From the NCBI RefSeq assembly GCF_018603435.1, contig NZ_CP075682.1, positions 3,100,001-3,164,000 of the forward strand: a stretch of 64,000 nt of DNA. The letters are read 5' to 3'. The stretch is from Chryseobacterium sp. ZHDP1. Lineage in GTDB: Bacteria > Bacteroidota > Bacteroidia > Flavobacteriales > Weeksellaceae. Under the pieces are notes generated by a model that had not been told where the DNA came from, did not search any database, and saw only the letters and a list, made by a program, of their open reading frames with translations. Both the position numbers and the translations under genes were made by a program. This document shows positions 35,905-44,672 of this stretch, piece by piece (the first letter of the stretch is position 1; every line of letters begins with the position of its first letter).

Positions 35905-37146
35905 TTATCTCATTTTTAATGTGATCAGACATACAATTGCCAACATTACTCCGATGATGATCATTCTGTTCACTATTTTACTTTCATGAAAGCCTCCCTT
36001 CTGATAATGGTGATGTAAAGGGGACATTCTGAATAGTCTATTGTTTTGGGCATATTCCAACCCGAATTTTCTTTTTCTGTATTTAAATACGACAACCTGA
36101 AGCATCACGGAAATATTTTCGATCAGGAAAATTCCGCAAAGTACAGGAATCATGAGTTCTTTTCTTAAAATAATCGCTAAAACGGCAATAACTCCGCCTA
36201 ACATCAAACTTCCGGTATCGCCCATGAAAACCTGAGCAGGATAGGTGTTGTACCAGAAGAATCCGATTACGGCTCCTACCATTGCGACTACGAATATGGT
36301 GGTTTCTCCCATGTTGGGAAGGAACATAATATTCAGATAATCAGCAAAAATGATGTTTCCAGAAAGATAGGCAAACAAGCCGAGCGTTAATAAAATAACG
36401 GTACTGGTTCCTGCGGCAAGACCATCAATTCCGTCGGTAATATTGGCTCCGTTTGAAACAGCCGTTACGATGAAAATCACAATAGGAATAAAAACAATCC
36501 AAGCCCATTCGTGGGCGTCTTTATCGTTCATCCAAAACAGAATTCCACTGTAATCGAACTCGTTATTTTTAGCAAAGGGAACGGTGGAAACAGTTATTTT
36601 TTCGGTAGGCATAAAGTTTTGCTCTACATTATTTCTGTTTACCACTTTTGCGTCTGCATATTTTCTTTTTACGGTAATATCGGGATGAAAATACATGGTA
36701 ACTCCTACGATTAAACCCAATCCGACCTGTCCAACAATTTTAAATTTACCACTTAAACCGTCTTTGTTTTTTTTGATCTTTTTTAAATAATCATCCAAAA
36801 AGCCTATTGCACCCATCCATATCACGGAAACAATCAGAAGAACAATGTAAACGTTTGTAATTCTGGTAAATAGCAAAACGGGAATTAACGTTGCCAAAAT
36901 GATGATAAGACCTCCCATTGTAGGAGTACCTTCTTTTTGTTTCTGCCCGTCCAGACCAAGATCACGCACCAGTTCTCCCATCTGTTTTGCTCTCAGATAG
37001 TTGATGATTCTTTTTCCATACACCAAAGCGATGGTTAAAGAAAACAGAACCGCCATTCCTGCACGGAAGGAGATGTATTTCAACAGTCCTAATCCGGGAA
37101 CGTGGATTCCCATGCTGGTTAAATATTCGTATAGGTAGTATAGCAT
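35905..37146 (-). CDS. mraY: Phospho-N-acetylmuramoyl-pentapeptide-transferase
   Basis: The 413-residue polytopic enzyme has the MraY signatures [34 protein letters not shown] and the C-terminal [12 protein letters not shown]. It transfers phospho-MurNAc-pentapeptide to undecaprenyl phosphate, making lipid I. There is an extra-membrane insertion of about 65 residues near the middle (about residues 155-220), longer than in E. coli MraY (360 residues). The upstream spacer to murE holds a frameshifted four-helix-bundle gene. Confidence 0.95.
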   Translation of the reverse strand: MLYYLYEYLTSMGIHVPGLGLLKYISFRAGMAVLFSLTIALVYGKRIINYLRAKQMGELVRDLGLDGQKQKEGTPTMGGLIIILATLIPVLLFTRITNVYIVLLIVSVIWMGAIGFLDDYLKKIKKNKDGLSGKFKIVGQVGLGLIVGVTMYFHPDITVKRKYADAKVVNRNNVEQNFMPTEKITVSTVPFAKNNEFDYSGILFWMNDKDAHEWAWIVFIPIVIFIVTAVSNGANITDGIDGLAAGTSTVILLTLGLFAYLSGNIIFADYLNIMFLPNMGETTIFVVAMVGAVIGFFWYNTYPAQVFMGDTGSLMLGGVIAVLAIILRKELMIPVLCGIFLIENISVMLQVVVFKYRKRKFGLEYAQNNRLFRMSPLHHHYQKGGFHESKIVNRMIIIGVMLAIVCLITLKMR

Positions 37147-37163
37147 TTCTTAATTATTGATAT

Positions 37164-37175
37164 TTGATAATTGAT
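37164..37175. repeat. Left inverted repeat flanking the four-helix-bundle gene
   Basis: TTGATAATTGAT is the exact inverse complement of 37565-37576. It sits in a spacer rich in related words. Confidence 0.6.
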
Positions 37176-37194
37176 GATTGATATCTAACCGATA

Positions 37195-37562
37195 TTAAAT
37201 AATCTTACTCTTTAATTTGTTCTTATAAGTTGATGTTACTTTAAGAATCTCCAAAGATTCATTCATAAGCTCATCTCTCATTATTTTTGAAGCTATATTA
37301 ACTTCCTGAATTACTTCAGCCAAAATACTGTTTCGTCTGCCTCTTCTACGACAATACAAATTTTAGCATATTTCTCTTTATCTGATCTGGCTCTGCACAT
37401 TGCTCTGTAATTGGCTGCTACAGAACTTACTGAACGAAAAATCTGCTTTCTGATTACGGATACTTTATCAGAATACGGCAAGTCTGATAAACTATTGATT
37501 ATATTTATTGCTAAAGTTTTTGTTCTTTGAGCAAAAATCTGATTGTAATTATTTTCCATCAT
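37195..37562 (-). pseudogene. Four-helix-bundle (23S rRNA intervening-sequence type) protein, frameshifted
   Basis: The first 83 codons encode the start of an S23/four-helix-bundle protein (MMENNYNQIFAQRTKTLAIN ... RSVSSVAANYRAMCRARS ... VVEEADETVFWL) and then meet TAA at 37311. One base out of frame the sequence continues as EVIQEVNIASKIMRDELMNE ... to TAA at 37195-37197, which is the expected last helix. One missing base near 37315-37320 (TGG CT-GAA GTA) restores a protein of about 122 residues, the normal family length. These proteins are dispersed in Bacteroidetes with unknown function. It lies between murE and mraY, flanked by 12-base inverted repeats. Confidence 0.8.
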
Positions 37563-37564
37563 TA

Positions 37565-37576
37565 ATCAATTATCAA
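37565..37576. repeat. Right inverted repeat flanking the four-helix-bundle gene
   Basis: ATCAATTATCAA, exact inverse complement of 37164-37175, placed just before the start codon on the minus strand. Confidence 0.6.
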
Positions 37577-37588
37577 TAATCATTTATA

Positions 37589-39049
37589 TTATTTACTCAT
37601 AAGCTGCCACAGCTCATTAATCGTTTCCTTGTCGTCAAAATGATGTTTCACGCCGTTTATTTCCTGATAGGTTTCGTGTCCTTTTCCGGCTACGAGAACG
37701 ATATCTTTCGGTTCTGCAAACTTTATCGCCATTTTGATGGCTTCTTTTCTGTCCGGAATGGAAGTGTATTTGCTGAAATTCTGAGGTTCAACACCGGCTT
37801 CGATTTCTTTGATGATTGATGCCGGATCTTCTGTTCTCGGATTGTCTGAGGTGATGATTGCCAACGTTGATTTTTTCGTGGCAATATTTCCCATTTCAGG
37901 TCTTTTTGAATGATCTCTGTCGCCTCCGCATCCGAAAACGGTGATCAGTCGTTCGTTTTTTGTTCTAATATCATTAATGCTGTCCAGAATGTTTTCCAAT
38001 GCATCCGGAGTGTGTGCATAATCTACGATGAAGAAAATTCCGCCGTCTGATTTAAAGGTCTCAAATCTTCCGGACACTCTTTTTAGTTTGCTGATTGCCT
38101 GTAAAATTTCGTCTGATTCAAAACCCAGCTCGGAAGCAATTCCGAAAACCAATAAGAGGTTGTAGACATTGAATTTTCCGGTGAGTGTTGTCCAGAATTC
38201 TTTTCCGTTGAAATTCAGCAGCATTCCGTTGAAATCTACTTCCAGTAATCTTCCGTGAAAATCTGCCATTGTCTTCAAAGCATAAGACCTTTTTGTAGCT
38301 TTTGTGTTCTGAAGCATGACATTTCCGTTCTTATCATCCACATTGGTGATGGCAACCGCAGAATCTTCCAACTGATCGAAAAATCTCTTTTTCGTTTTCA
38401 GATATTCGTCAAAAGTTTTATGATAATCTAAATGATCATGGGTAAGATTGGTAAATCCGGCAATTTTAAAGTGAAGTCCCTCGATTCTGTTTTGGGCAAT
38501 TCCGTGGGAGCTTACTTCCATAAAAGCGAATTCGCAACCTTCTTCAACCGCCTGAGCTAAAATTTTATTGATGGTAATAACATCAGGCGTGGTGTGTGTT
38601 GCCGGAATGATCTTTTCTCCGATTCTGATTTCAACTGTCGAAAGCAAAGCGGAATCATATCCTAAATTTTTAAATACATCAAAAAGCAGGGTAGAAACAG
38701 AAGTTTTTCCGTTGGTTCCTGTTACTCCGATTAATTTTAGTTTTTCTGAAGGATTACCGTAGAAATTGGACGCTAAATGACCTAAAGTTTTAGATGAATC
38801 TTTTACTTTAATATAGGTAGCATTTTCATCAAGATGTTCTGGGAATTCTTCGCAAACAACTGCTGTTGCTCCTTTTTCCACCGAAGATGCAATAAATGAA
38901 TGTCCGTCCACAACTGTTCCTCTCATTGCGATGTACAAGGAGTTTTCCGTAACCTTTCTGCTGTCGAATACCAATTCTGAAATTTCACGGCTGTCGTCAC
39001 CATGAATTTCTAATACCGGAATTCTTTTTAATAAATCATTTAACTGCAT
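37589..39049 (-). CDS. murE: UDP-N-acetylmuramoyl-L-alanyl-D-glutamate--2,6-diaminopimelate ligase
   Basis: The 486-residue Mur ligase has ATP-binding GVTGTNGKTSVSTLLF, EVSSHGIAQNRIEG and, in the C-terminal domain, SDNPRTEDP. The DNPR motif is the known marker for meso-diaminopimelate specificity, so the peptidoglycan is expected to be of the meso-DAP type. It adds the third residue of the stem peptide. It follows ftsI on the minus strand. No murF gene is present in this cluster. Confidence 0.95.
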   Translation of the reverse strand: MQLNDLLKRIPVLEIHGDDSREISELVFDSRKVTENSLYIAMRGTVVDGHSFIASSVEKGATAVVCEEFPEHLDENATYIKVKDSSKTLGHLASNFYGNPSEKLKLIGVTGTNGKTSVSTLLFDVFKNLGYDSALLSTVEIRIGEKIIPATHTTPDVITINKILAQAVEEGCEFAFMEVSSHGIAQNRIEGLHFKIAGFTNLTHDHLDYHKTFDEYLKTKKRFFDQLEDSAVAITNVDDKNGNVMLQNTKATKRSYALKTMADFHGRLLEVDFNGMLLNFNGKEFWTTLTGKFNVYNLLLVFGIASELGFESDEILQAISKLKRVSGRFETFKSDGGIFFIVDYAHTPDALENILDSINDIRTKNERLITVFGCGGDRDHSKRPEMGNIATKKSTLAIITSDNPRTEDPASIIKEIEAGVEPQNFSKYTSIPDRKEAIKMAIKFAEPKDIVLVAGKGHETYQEINGVKHHFDDKETINELWQLMSK

Positions 39050-39119
39050 TTCTCTTTATTTGTTCCATAAGTTTCACTTACGGTTATTCATATTGAACCC
39101 TTCGGGTTCTTTTCTTTTT

Positions 39120-41111
39120 TTAATTCTGCAGAGACAGATAAATTCTCTGGTTTCTGCTTATGGTTGTGCCTTCTGTCGGGAACTGTTCTTTAATTCTTCC
39201 CACCCCCTTAAAATCTACACGGTAGCCTAAGTTTTCCAACTGTGGAATCACATTTTTACCGATCAGTCCTACAACATTCGGCATCTGTTTATTATTTACT
39301 GCGACTTTTACGTTAGGTTCTACCATTTTGTTCAGGTTTACCTTTTTGTCGACAAGCATTTCTCTTTCAATATTCTGCGGGGTTTTCAGGAAAGTTTTTC
39401 CTGCAATTTCTTTAAACACCGGTGCTGCAACGGTAGCTCCATAAAACCCTTTTGATGTATTCGGCTCGCTGATCATCACATAACAGGTATATTTCGGATT
39501 ATCAGCAGGATAGAAGCCTGCAAATGACGAGCGGTATTTCATCGGACCAGGAAGCCAGTATTCAAACCTTGCGGTTCCTGTTTTTCCTGCCATTTTTAAA
39601 TTTGGTGTGAAAATACTTTTTGCCGTTCCTTTTTCAACAGCTTTTGTTAAAGCATTGGTCATCATTTTAATGGCTTTTTCGGATGCCATTTTGTTGACCA
39701 TTACTTCCGGTTTTGCCGTGTACATTACTTTCCCATCCTTCATAATTTTATCAATAAATAAAGGCTTCAGCATTTTACCGTTGTTTGCGACTCCGTTATA
39801 GAAAGTGGCTAACTGCAACAGGTTTATGTTTGTAGAATATCCGTAGGCAATGGATGCGAGAGTTGCGGCATTCCATCTTTTGCTTTCGGGAGTTAAAATT
39901 TTTGGTTTTGTGATTCCCGGAAGTTCAATATTCATTTTATCAAATAGCTTCCATCTTCTTAAATGATCTAAGAAAATCTGAGGTTTTTCGGCGTAATATT
40001 TTGTAATTAATTTTGCAGAACCTACGTTGCTGGATTTAGCCAGAACATCACTGATGTCATACGTTCCGCCGCCGTGACCGTCCGAAATCCTTTGTTTTGC
40101 GTATACCCAGATTCCGTTTCCTACATTTACAGTTGTATTTTCATCGATAAAACCGTCATCCATTGCTGCTAAAAGTGAAATGGTTTTAAAGGTAGAACCC
40201 GGTTCTATGTTGTCTTTCAGGGCATAATTATAAGAATCTACATAATCTCCATCGTCAGTTCTTCTTAAATTAACCATGGCGCGGACTTTTCCTGTTTCGG
40301 TTTCCATTACAATCACGGTTCCGTGTTTTGCTTCGAAGTTCACGAGTTGTTTCTGTAAAGCGGAATGTGCAATATCCTGAATTCTAAGGTCTAATGTGGT
40401 ATAAACATCTTCTCCGTCAACAGGTTCCTGCACTTTCCAGTAATCAATCGGCTTCCACTGGGAGGAATTGATTCTCTGCTCCAGTCTTTTTCCGTCTGTT
40501 CCTCTTAAATATTTAGAGAAAGCGCCTTCAAGACCTGCTGTGTGAACGCCGTCGTCCATTCCGATGGTTCCGGCTCCAATTTCTGAGGTAGCCAATTCTC
40601 TTTTATAGTTTCGGTCTACGATAAAACCTCCTTTGTTTTTGCCTTTTTTGAATATCGGAAATTTGCGGATTCTGTCGTACTGGTCAAAATCTAGTCCTTT
40701 AACCAAAGTGTAGTACTGATTTTTCTTTTTTCTCTGCTCATCAAATTTCTTTCTGAATTCTGCTCTTGGCTTTCCGAACATTTTGCTGAGAGAATCTGTT
40801 AAAGCACCAATATTGTTCGTATAAATGGTGTCTTTCATCGTTTTGAAATCCAGATAGATGTCGTAACGCATGACGGTTGTTGCCAGAATAGAGCCGTCCG
40901 AAGCAAAAAGATTTCCTCTTGCTGCTTTCAGGGTGGCTTCGCGATAGTTTTTGTTGATGTAATCGTCTTTAATTTCCTGAACGTTCGTATTCTGAAGAAT
41001 AACGATGCGCGCAAGGAACATTACAAACACGCACAAAGCCACCACTGCAAAGAGGTAGCCCCATCGTAACGTTTTTTTACGTTTGTTGTCGTATTCATTT
41101 TGCTTTTGCAT
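39120..41111 (-). CDS. ftsI: Septal peptidoglycan transpeptidase FtsI (PBP3-like) with PASTA domain
   Basis: The 663-residue class B penicillin-binding protein has one N-terminal membrane helix (about 14-36), a dimerisation domain, and a transpeptidase domain with S306-T-F-K309 (in EPGSTFKT), SSN in AKSSNVGSAK and the KTGTA box. A single PASTA domain closes the protein (about 605-663, from MPNVVGLIGKNV), as in Bacteroidetes and Gram-positive division PBPs but not E. coli FtsI. It makes septal cross-links with FtsW. Its start overlaps the ftsL end by 17 bases. Confidence 0.94.
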   Translation of the reverse strand: MQKQNEYDNKRKKTLRWGYLFAVVALCVFVMFLARIVILQNTNVQEIKDDYINKNYREATLKAARGNLFASDGSILATTVMRYDIYLDFKTMKDTIYTNNIGALTDSLSKMFGKPRAEFRKKFDEQRKKKNQYYTLVKGLDFDQYDRIRKFPIFKKGKNKGGFIVDRNYKRELATSEIGAGTIGMDDGVHTAGLEGAFSKYLRGTDGKRLEQRINSSQWKPIDYWKVQEPVDGEDVYTTLDLRIQDIAHSALQKQLVNFEAKHGTVIVMETETGKVRAMVNLRRTDDGDYVDSYNYALKDNIEPGSTFKTISLLAAMDDGFIDENTTVNVGNGIWVYAKQRISDGHGGGTYDISDVLAKSSNVGSAKLITKYYAEKPQIFLDHLRRWKLFDKMNIELPGITKPKILTPESKRWNAATLASIAYGYSTNINLLQLATFYNGVANNGKMLKPLFIDKIMKDGKVMYTAKPEVMVNKMASEKAIKMMTNALTKAVEKGTAKSIFTPNLKMAGKTGTARFEYWLPGPMKYRSSFAGFYPADNPKYTCYVMISEPNTSKGFYGATVAAPVFKEIAGKTFLKTPQNIEREMLVDKKVNLNKMVEPNVKVAVNNKQMPNVVGLIGKNVIPQLENLGYRVDFKGVGRIKEQFPTEGTTISRNQRIYLSLQN

Positions 41112-41460
41112 CTGTACTGTCCAGTTTTATTAGCAATTTATGAGGATGGTTTTCGAGGGTCATTAAAGAATCCCGTGCAACCTCTTTCCCCAGCTCCGAT
41201 TCCATTTTTACTTTGATCAGCTTACTTTGTGCGTAAGCGTTTCGCGATTTATATTCTTCTGTTTCTTCTTTGAGTGCGTTAACAATTTTAATTTTCTTAT
41301 TGACGAGGTGATTGCTGTAGATCATTGCCATCATCAATACAAACAACAGCAGAAAATACTTATAATGTATTTTAATCTCATCACGGTTCAGGAAATTTCC
41401 TTTTATAATGTCTATAAAAGTTAATTTCTTCTGAGGACGATTTGTTGTTCTTTTTGCCAA
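41095..41460 (-). CDS. ftsL: FtsL-like cell division protein
   Basis: The product is small and bitopic: a basic cytoplasmic start (AKRTTNRPQKKLTF), one membrane helix (YFLLLFVLMMAMIYSNHLV) and a C-terminal coiled coil, as in FtsL, which bridges FtsQ and FtsI/FtsW. Position between rsmH and ftsI agrees. The frame is open upstream to a GTG at 41550, but the 30 extra codons are derived from a GTGAATTGTGAATCG-type repeat and look non-native. The TTG at 41460 is chosen, giving about 121 residues. The choice of start is uncertain. Confidence 0.75.
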   Translation of the reverse strand: MAKRTTNRPQKKLTFIDIIKGNFLNRDEIKIHYKYFLLLFVLMMAMIYSNHLVNKKIKIVNALKEETEEYKSRNAYAQSKLIKVKMESELGKEVARDSLMTLENHPHKLLIKLDSTDAKAK

Positions 41461-41560
41461 TTTAAATGTCAATTTGTTTTGCAGTGAATTCACTTTGTGG
41501 TAATCGTCAGGTTTTCTGAATTGAACTAAAATTGACGATTCACAATTCACATATTCACTT

Positions 41561-42454
41561 TTATACTTTTATTCCTGTTCTCATTTTAGCACTTCTGGCT
41601 CTTGAGTTTTCTTCAATCTCCTTATCATCGGGAATGATGGCTTTGCTCTTTACCAGCTCGAATGCTTTTTTATAATTTCCGTAAATGTCTCTTTCGGGTT
41701 CTCCCTCAAACATTCCGTTTTTCAAAAATCTTTTTACCAGTCTGTCTTCTAAAGAATGGTAAGAGATAACCACCAGTCTCCCTTCGGGTTTTAATACGTT
41801 GTATGCCTGAACAAGCATTTCTTTTAAAACTTCCAGCTCCTGATTGACTTCAATACGTATTGCCTGAAACAACTGTGCATAAAATTTATTCACTTTATGC
41901 GGCGGAAGATAACTGAAGAGTTTTTTCAGATCTTCTGTTGTATCAATACTTTTTGTTTTTCTGTGATGAACGATATCTCTTGCCAGTTTTCTTGCTTCTC
42001 TCAATTCACCGTAATAATAAAAAATGTCGGCAAGCTGCTCTTCATCGTAATCGTTAATCACTCTTTTGGCATCAAGACCCTGCATGACGTTCATTCTCAT
42101 GTCTAACGGAGCATTGCTTCGTGTAGAAAAACCTCTTTCGGCTTCATCAAACTGATGTGAGGAAACACCCAGATCTGCCAGAATTCCGTCTACCTGAGAA
42201 ACTCCGTAAATCAACAGGGAGTTTTCCAGAAACCTGAAATTCTGATTGATGAGCGTAAATCTCGGGTCATCAATTGTATTTTTAAGTGCGTCCAAGTCCT
42301 GATCGAAACTGAACAGTTTTCCTTTATCCGAAAGTCTGCTCAATATCTCTCTTGAATGGCCGCCGCCACCAAAAGTACAGTCCACATATATTCCGTCTGG
42401 ATTCGTCACCAAATCATCAACACTCTGCTTCAGCAAAACGGGGTTATGATACAT
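41561..42454 (-). CDS. rsmH: 16S rRNA (cytosine(1402)-N(4))-methyltransferase
   Basis: The 297-residue enzyme begins MYHNPVLLKQSVDDL and has the SAM-binding VDCTFGGGGHSREIL, GILADLGVSSHQFD, ERGFSTRSNAPLDMRM and the C-terminal VISYHSLEDRLVKRFL and ARSAKMR. It methylates C1402 in 16S rRNA. The gene is second in the division cluster after mraZ, as in most bacteria. Confidence 0.96.
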   Translation of the reverse strand: MYHNPVLLKQSVDDLVTNPDGIYVDCTFGGGGHSREILSRLSDKGKLFSFDQDLDALKNTIDDPRFTLINQNFRFLENSLLIYGVSQVDGILADLGVSSHQFDEAERGFSTRSNAPLDMRMNVMQGLDAKRVINDYDEEQLADIFYYYGELREARKLARDIVHHRKTKSIDTTEDLKKLFSYLPPHKVNKFYAQLFQAIRIEVNQELEVLKEMLVQAYNVLKPEGRLVVISYHSLEDRLVKRFLKNGMFEGEPERDIYGNYKKAFELVKSKAIIPDDKEIEENSRARSAKMRTGIKV

Positions 42455-42490
42455 GTTTTAGTTGTGTTTTTTTACGTTTTTACAACGCAG

Positions 42491-42949
42491 TTATTCTTCT
42501 TCGAATGTGCCCATTACATCTTCGGCAAGATTCGCAAAATCGTCTTCACTGATGGAGATTACTTTTTCGTAATCGTCCTTATCCCAGATCTCAAATAATT
42601 CTCCTGCACTGGTAATCACAATCTCTTTCTGAAGATTTGCAAAAACAGTAAGGTCTTTAGAAATCTGTAACCTTCCGGCGTTATCCAGCTCCGCAATTTT
42701 TACACCTGCCGTAAACATTCTAATGAAATCAGCATTCTTTTTAATGAATCTGTTCAGTTTATTAATTTTGCCCATCACTTTATTCCATGCATTCATGGGG
42801 TAAACTTCCAGACAGGGTTGGAACACAGATCTTTTGACTACAAACGCCTTGTCGTCGAAGTTTTCCATCTGTTTAATTAAAGAGGAAGGAACTTTTAACC
42901 GGCCTTTGTCGTCAATTTTACACTCATATGTTCCAATGAAACTGTTCAT
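42491..42949 (-). CDS. mraZ: Transcriptional regulator MraZ
   Basis: The 152-residue protein starts MNSFIGTYECKIDDKGRLK and contains two AbrB-like SpoVT halves, each with a DxxGR-type motif (DDKGRLKVP and LDNAGRLQI). MraZ is a DNA-binding regulator that represses the division cluster it heads. An upstream in-frame start at 42988 is rejected because the -7 element lies within that stretch. Three GGGA repeats at 42983-43006 form its probable operator. Confidence 0.94.
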   Translation of the reverse strand: MNSFIGTYECKIDDKGRLKVPSSLIKQMENFDDKAFVVKRSVFQPCLEVYPMNAWNKVMGKINKLNRFIKKNADFIRMFTAGVKIAELDNAGRLQISKDLTVFANLQKEIVITSAGELFEIWDKDDYEKVISISEDDFANLAEDVMGTFEEE

Positions 42950-42955
42950 TTGGGA

Positions 42956-42963
42956 CAAATTTA
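42956..42963 (-). promoter_or_regulatory. -7 promoter element of the division cluster (TAAATTTG)
   Basis: Minus-strand TAAATTTG, seven bases before the mraZ ATG at 42949, implying a very short leader. Confidence 0.65.
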
Positions 42964-42982
42964 TATAATAATTTCTAAAATC

Positions 42983-43006
42983 TCCCACTTTTTCCCACTT
43001 TTTCCC
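42983..43006 (-). promoter_or_regulatory. MraZ operator: three GGGA repeats with 10-bp period
   Basis: The minus strand reads GGGAAAAAGTGGGAAAAAGT followed by GGGA; the GGGA units are exactly 10 bases apart. MraZ is known to bind TGGGN direct repeats separated by five bases upstream of its own gene. The site lies just upstream of the -7 element, over the -33 region, which fits autorepression. Confidence 0.85.
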
Positions 43007-43191
43007 TTAATGTTAATAAGTTTTATTAAAGATTTAATTTTGATGGTGTAATGGGTTGATATGTTGGACGTTGATAAACCTCTTATTTACGCCATAATAA
43101 ATAGATTTTCAAAAAAACAGTTAAAAAAGAGTTTGATATATTATTTTTATTTTAAATTAGGGTAATCAAAATATTTTTGAGGTTTAATTTG

Positions 43192-43199
43192 TATTTTTG
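43192..43199 (+). promoter_or_regulatory. -7 promoter element for the hydrolase gene (TATTTTTG)
   Basis: Exact TAnnTTTG match 22 bases before the ATG at 43222. It rules out the earlier TTG at 43177. Confidence 0.65.
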
Positions 43200-43221
43200 C
43201 AAGGCTTTATTAAGGCATTTT

Positions 43222-43983
43222 ATGATATTTAGTACAAAAAAAGAAAAGAAATATACTTTCGTAGAAGCGGGGGAAGGACATCCATTGGTGCTGTTGCACG
43301 GGTTAATGGGTGGTTTGAGTAATTTCGATAAGATGGTAGATTTTTTTTCAGACAGGGGATTCAAAGTATATGTTCCTCAGCTGCCGATCTACGATTTGCC
43401 GGTACTCAATACTAATCTTACGACTTTAGCAAAATATATTGCCAAATTTATAGAAACCCATATTGAAGCTCCGGTAACGATTGTAGGCAATTCTATGGGA
43501 GGGCATGTAGGGCTTATCCTTACCCTGTCCAGACCGGATCTTATTAAAAATCTTGTGCTTACGGGAAGTTCAGGGCTTTACGAAAGAACTTTCGGGGACA
43601 GTTTCCCGAGAAAGAATGACCGTTCCTATATAAGAAAGAAAACAGAAGAGGTTTTTTATGATCCTTCTATTGCTACAGAAGATCTGGTAGATGAAGTTTT
43701 TGCCGTGGTAAATGACAGAATGAAGGGGATAAAAACGGTGATGCTGGCGAGAAGTGCCATCAAACACAACATGCTGCATGATCTGCCAAAGATTAAAACA
43801 CCAACCTGTCTGATCTGGGGAAAACAGGATAATGTAACTCCTCCTGAGGTGGCGGAAGATATGCATAAATTTATTCCGAATTCAGACCTGTTCTGGATCG
43901 ATCACTGTGGTCACGCAGCGATGATGGAAAAGCCGGATGAATTTAATGAAATTCTTTATAACTGGGTAAAAGATAAAGTTTAA
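43222..43983 (+). CDS. Alpha/beta-fold hydrolase
   Basis: The 253-residue cytoplasmic protein has the alpha/beta hydrolase signs: oxyanion loop LLHGLMGGLSNFD, nucleophile elbow GNSMGGHVGL (the Ser in GNSMG), the acid in IWGKQDNVTPPEV and the catalytic His in DHCGHAAMMEKPDEF. The substrate cannot be told; the lid region is small. The ATG at 43222 is used because of the promoter. A terminator follows, then engB. Confidence 0.88.
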   Translation: MIFSTKKEKKYTFVEAGEGHPLVLLHGLMGGLSNFDKMVDFFSDRGFKVYVPQLPIYDLPVLNTNLTTLAKYIAKFIETHIEAPVTIVGNSMGGHVGLILTLSRPDLIKNLVLTGSSGLYERTFGDSFPRKNDRSYIRKKTEEVFYDPSIATEDLVDEVFAVVNDRMKGIKTVMLARSAIKHNMLHDLPKIKTPTCLIWGKQDNVTPPEVAEDMHKFIPNSDLFWIDHCGHAAMMEKPDEFNEILYNWVKDKV

Positions 43984-43997
43984 TTACAATATAAATG

Positions 43998-44029
43998 ACC
44001 ATTAAGAGCTTTTCTTAATGGTTTGTTTT
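43998..44029 (+). terminator. Terminator after the hydrolase gene
   Basis: ACCATTAAGA pairs with TCTTAATGGT across GCTTT and is followed by TTGTTTTT. Confidence 0.8.
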
Positions 44030-44048
44030 TCTAAAAATATTCAACAAA

Positions 44049-44672
44049 ATGGTTATTAAAACAGCAACATTTGTAAAGAGCAGCGGAAAATGGCAGGATT
44101 GCCCGGAACCGAATCTTCCTGAGTATGCTTTCATCGGAAGATCAAATGTAGGAAAGTCTTCGCTCATCAATGCAATGATGAATCATAAAGATCTGGCGAA
44201 AACATCTCAGACTCCGGGAAAAACCCAGCTTATCAACCATTTCTTAGTGAACGAAAACTGGTATCTCACGGATTTGCCGGGTTACGGATATGCAAAAGTT
44301 TCGAAATCGATCAGAAAGGATTTTGAAAAGCTCATCACGAATTATATTCTGAACCGAAGAAATCTGGTTAATCTTTTCGTTTTGGTAGATTCCAGACATA
44401 AACCTCAGAATATTGATCTGGAATTCATCCAATGGTGCGGTGAAAGCGGAGTTCCGTTTTCCATCGTGTTTACAAAAGCAGATAAGCTAAAGCCGAATGT
44501 TGTGATTAAAAATGTGGAGGATTATAAAGCAGAGCTTCATAAAACATGGGAAGATCTGCCGGAATTATATGTAACCTCAGCAGAAAAGAAGGAGGGTGGT
44601 GATGAAATTTTAAGTTTCATCCAGAAAACCAATGAATTTTTGATCAATAACAATGTAAGCTTTGATGAGTAA
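44049..44672 (+). CDS. engB: Ribosome biogenesis GTP-binding protein EngB/YsxC
   Basis: The 207-residue GTPase has the G1 loop GRSNVGKSSLINAMM, G2-region QTPGKTQLINHF, G3 DLPGYGYAKV and G4 TKADKL, as in the YihA/YsxC/EngB family, which assists large-subunit assembly. The stop overlaps the start region of the following GNAT gene by eight bases, indicating translational coupling. Confidence 0.95.
   Translation: MVIKTATFVKSSGKWQDCPEPNLPEYAFIGRSNVGKSSLINAMMNHKDLAKTSQTPGKTQLINHFLVNENWYLTDLPGYGYAKVSKSIRKDFEKLITNYILNRRNLVNLFVLVDSRHKPQNIDLEFIQWCGESGVPFSIVFTKADKLKPNVVIKNVEDYKAELHKTWEDLPELYVTSAEKKEGGDEILSFIQKTNEFLINNNVSFDE

Noticed and set aside
41461-41550. GTG start giving a 151-residue FtsL
   Set aside because: The extra 30 codons are repeat-derived sequence, while AKRTTNRPQKK after the TTG at 41460 looks like the native start. 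Kept as a possibility only.
43177-43221. Longer start of the alpha/beta hydrolase
   Set aside because: The TTG lies upstream of the -7 element, so it would not be transcribed.
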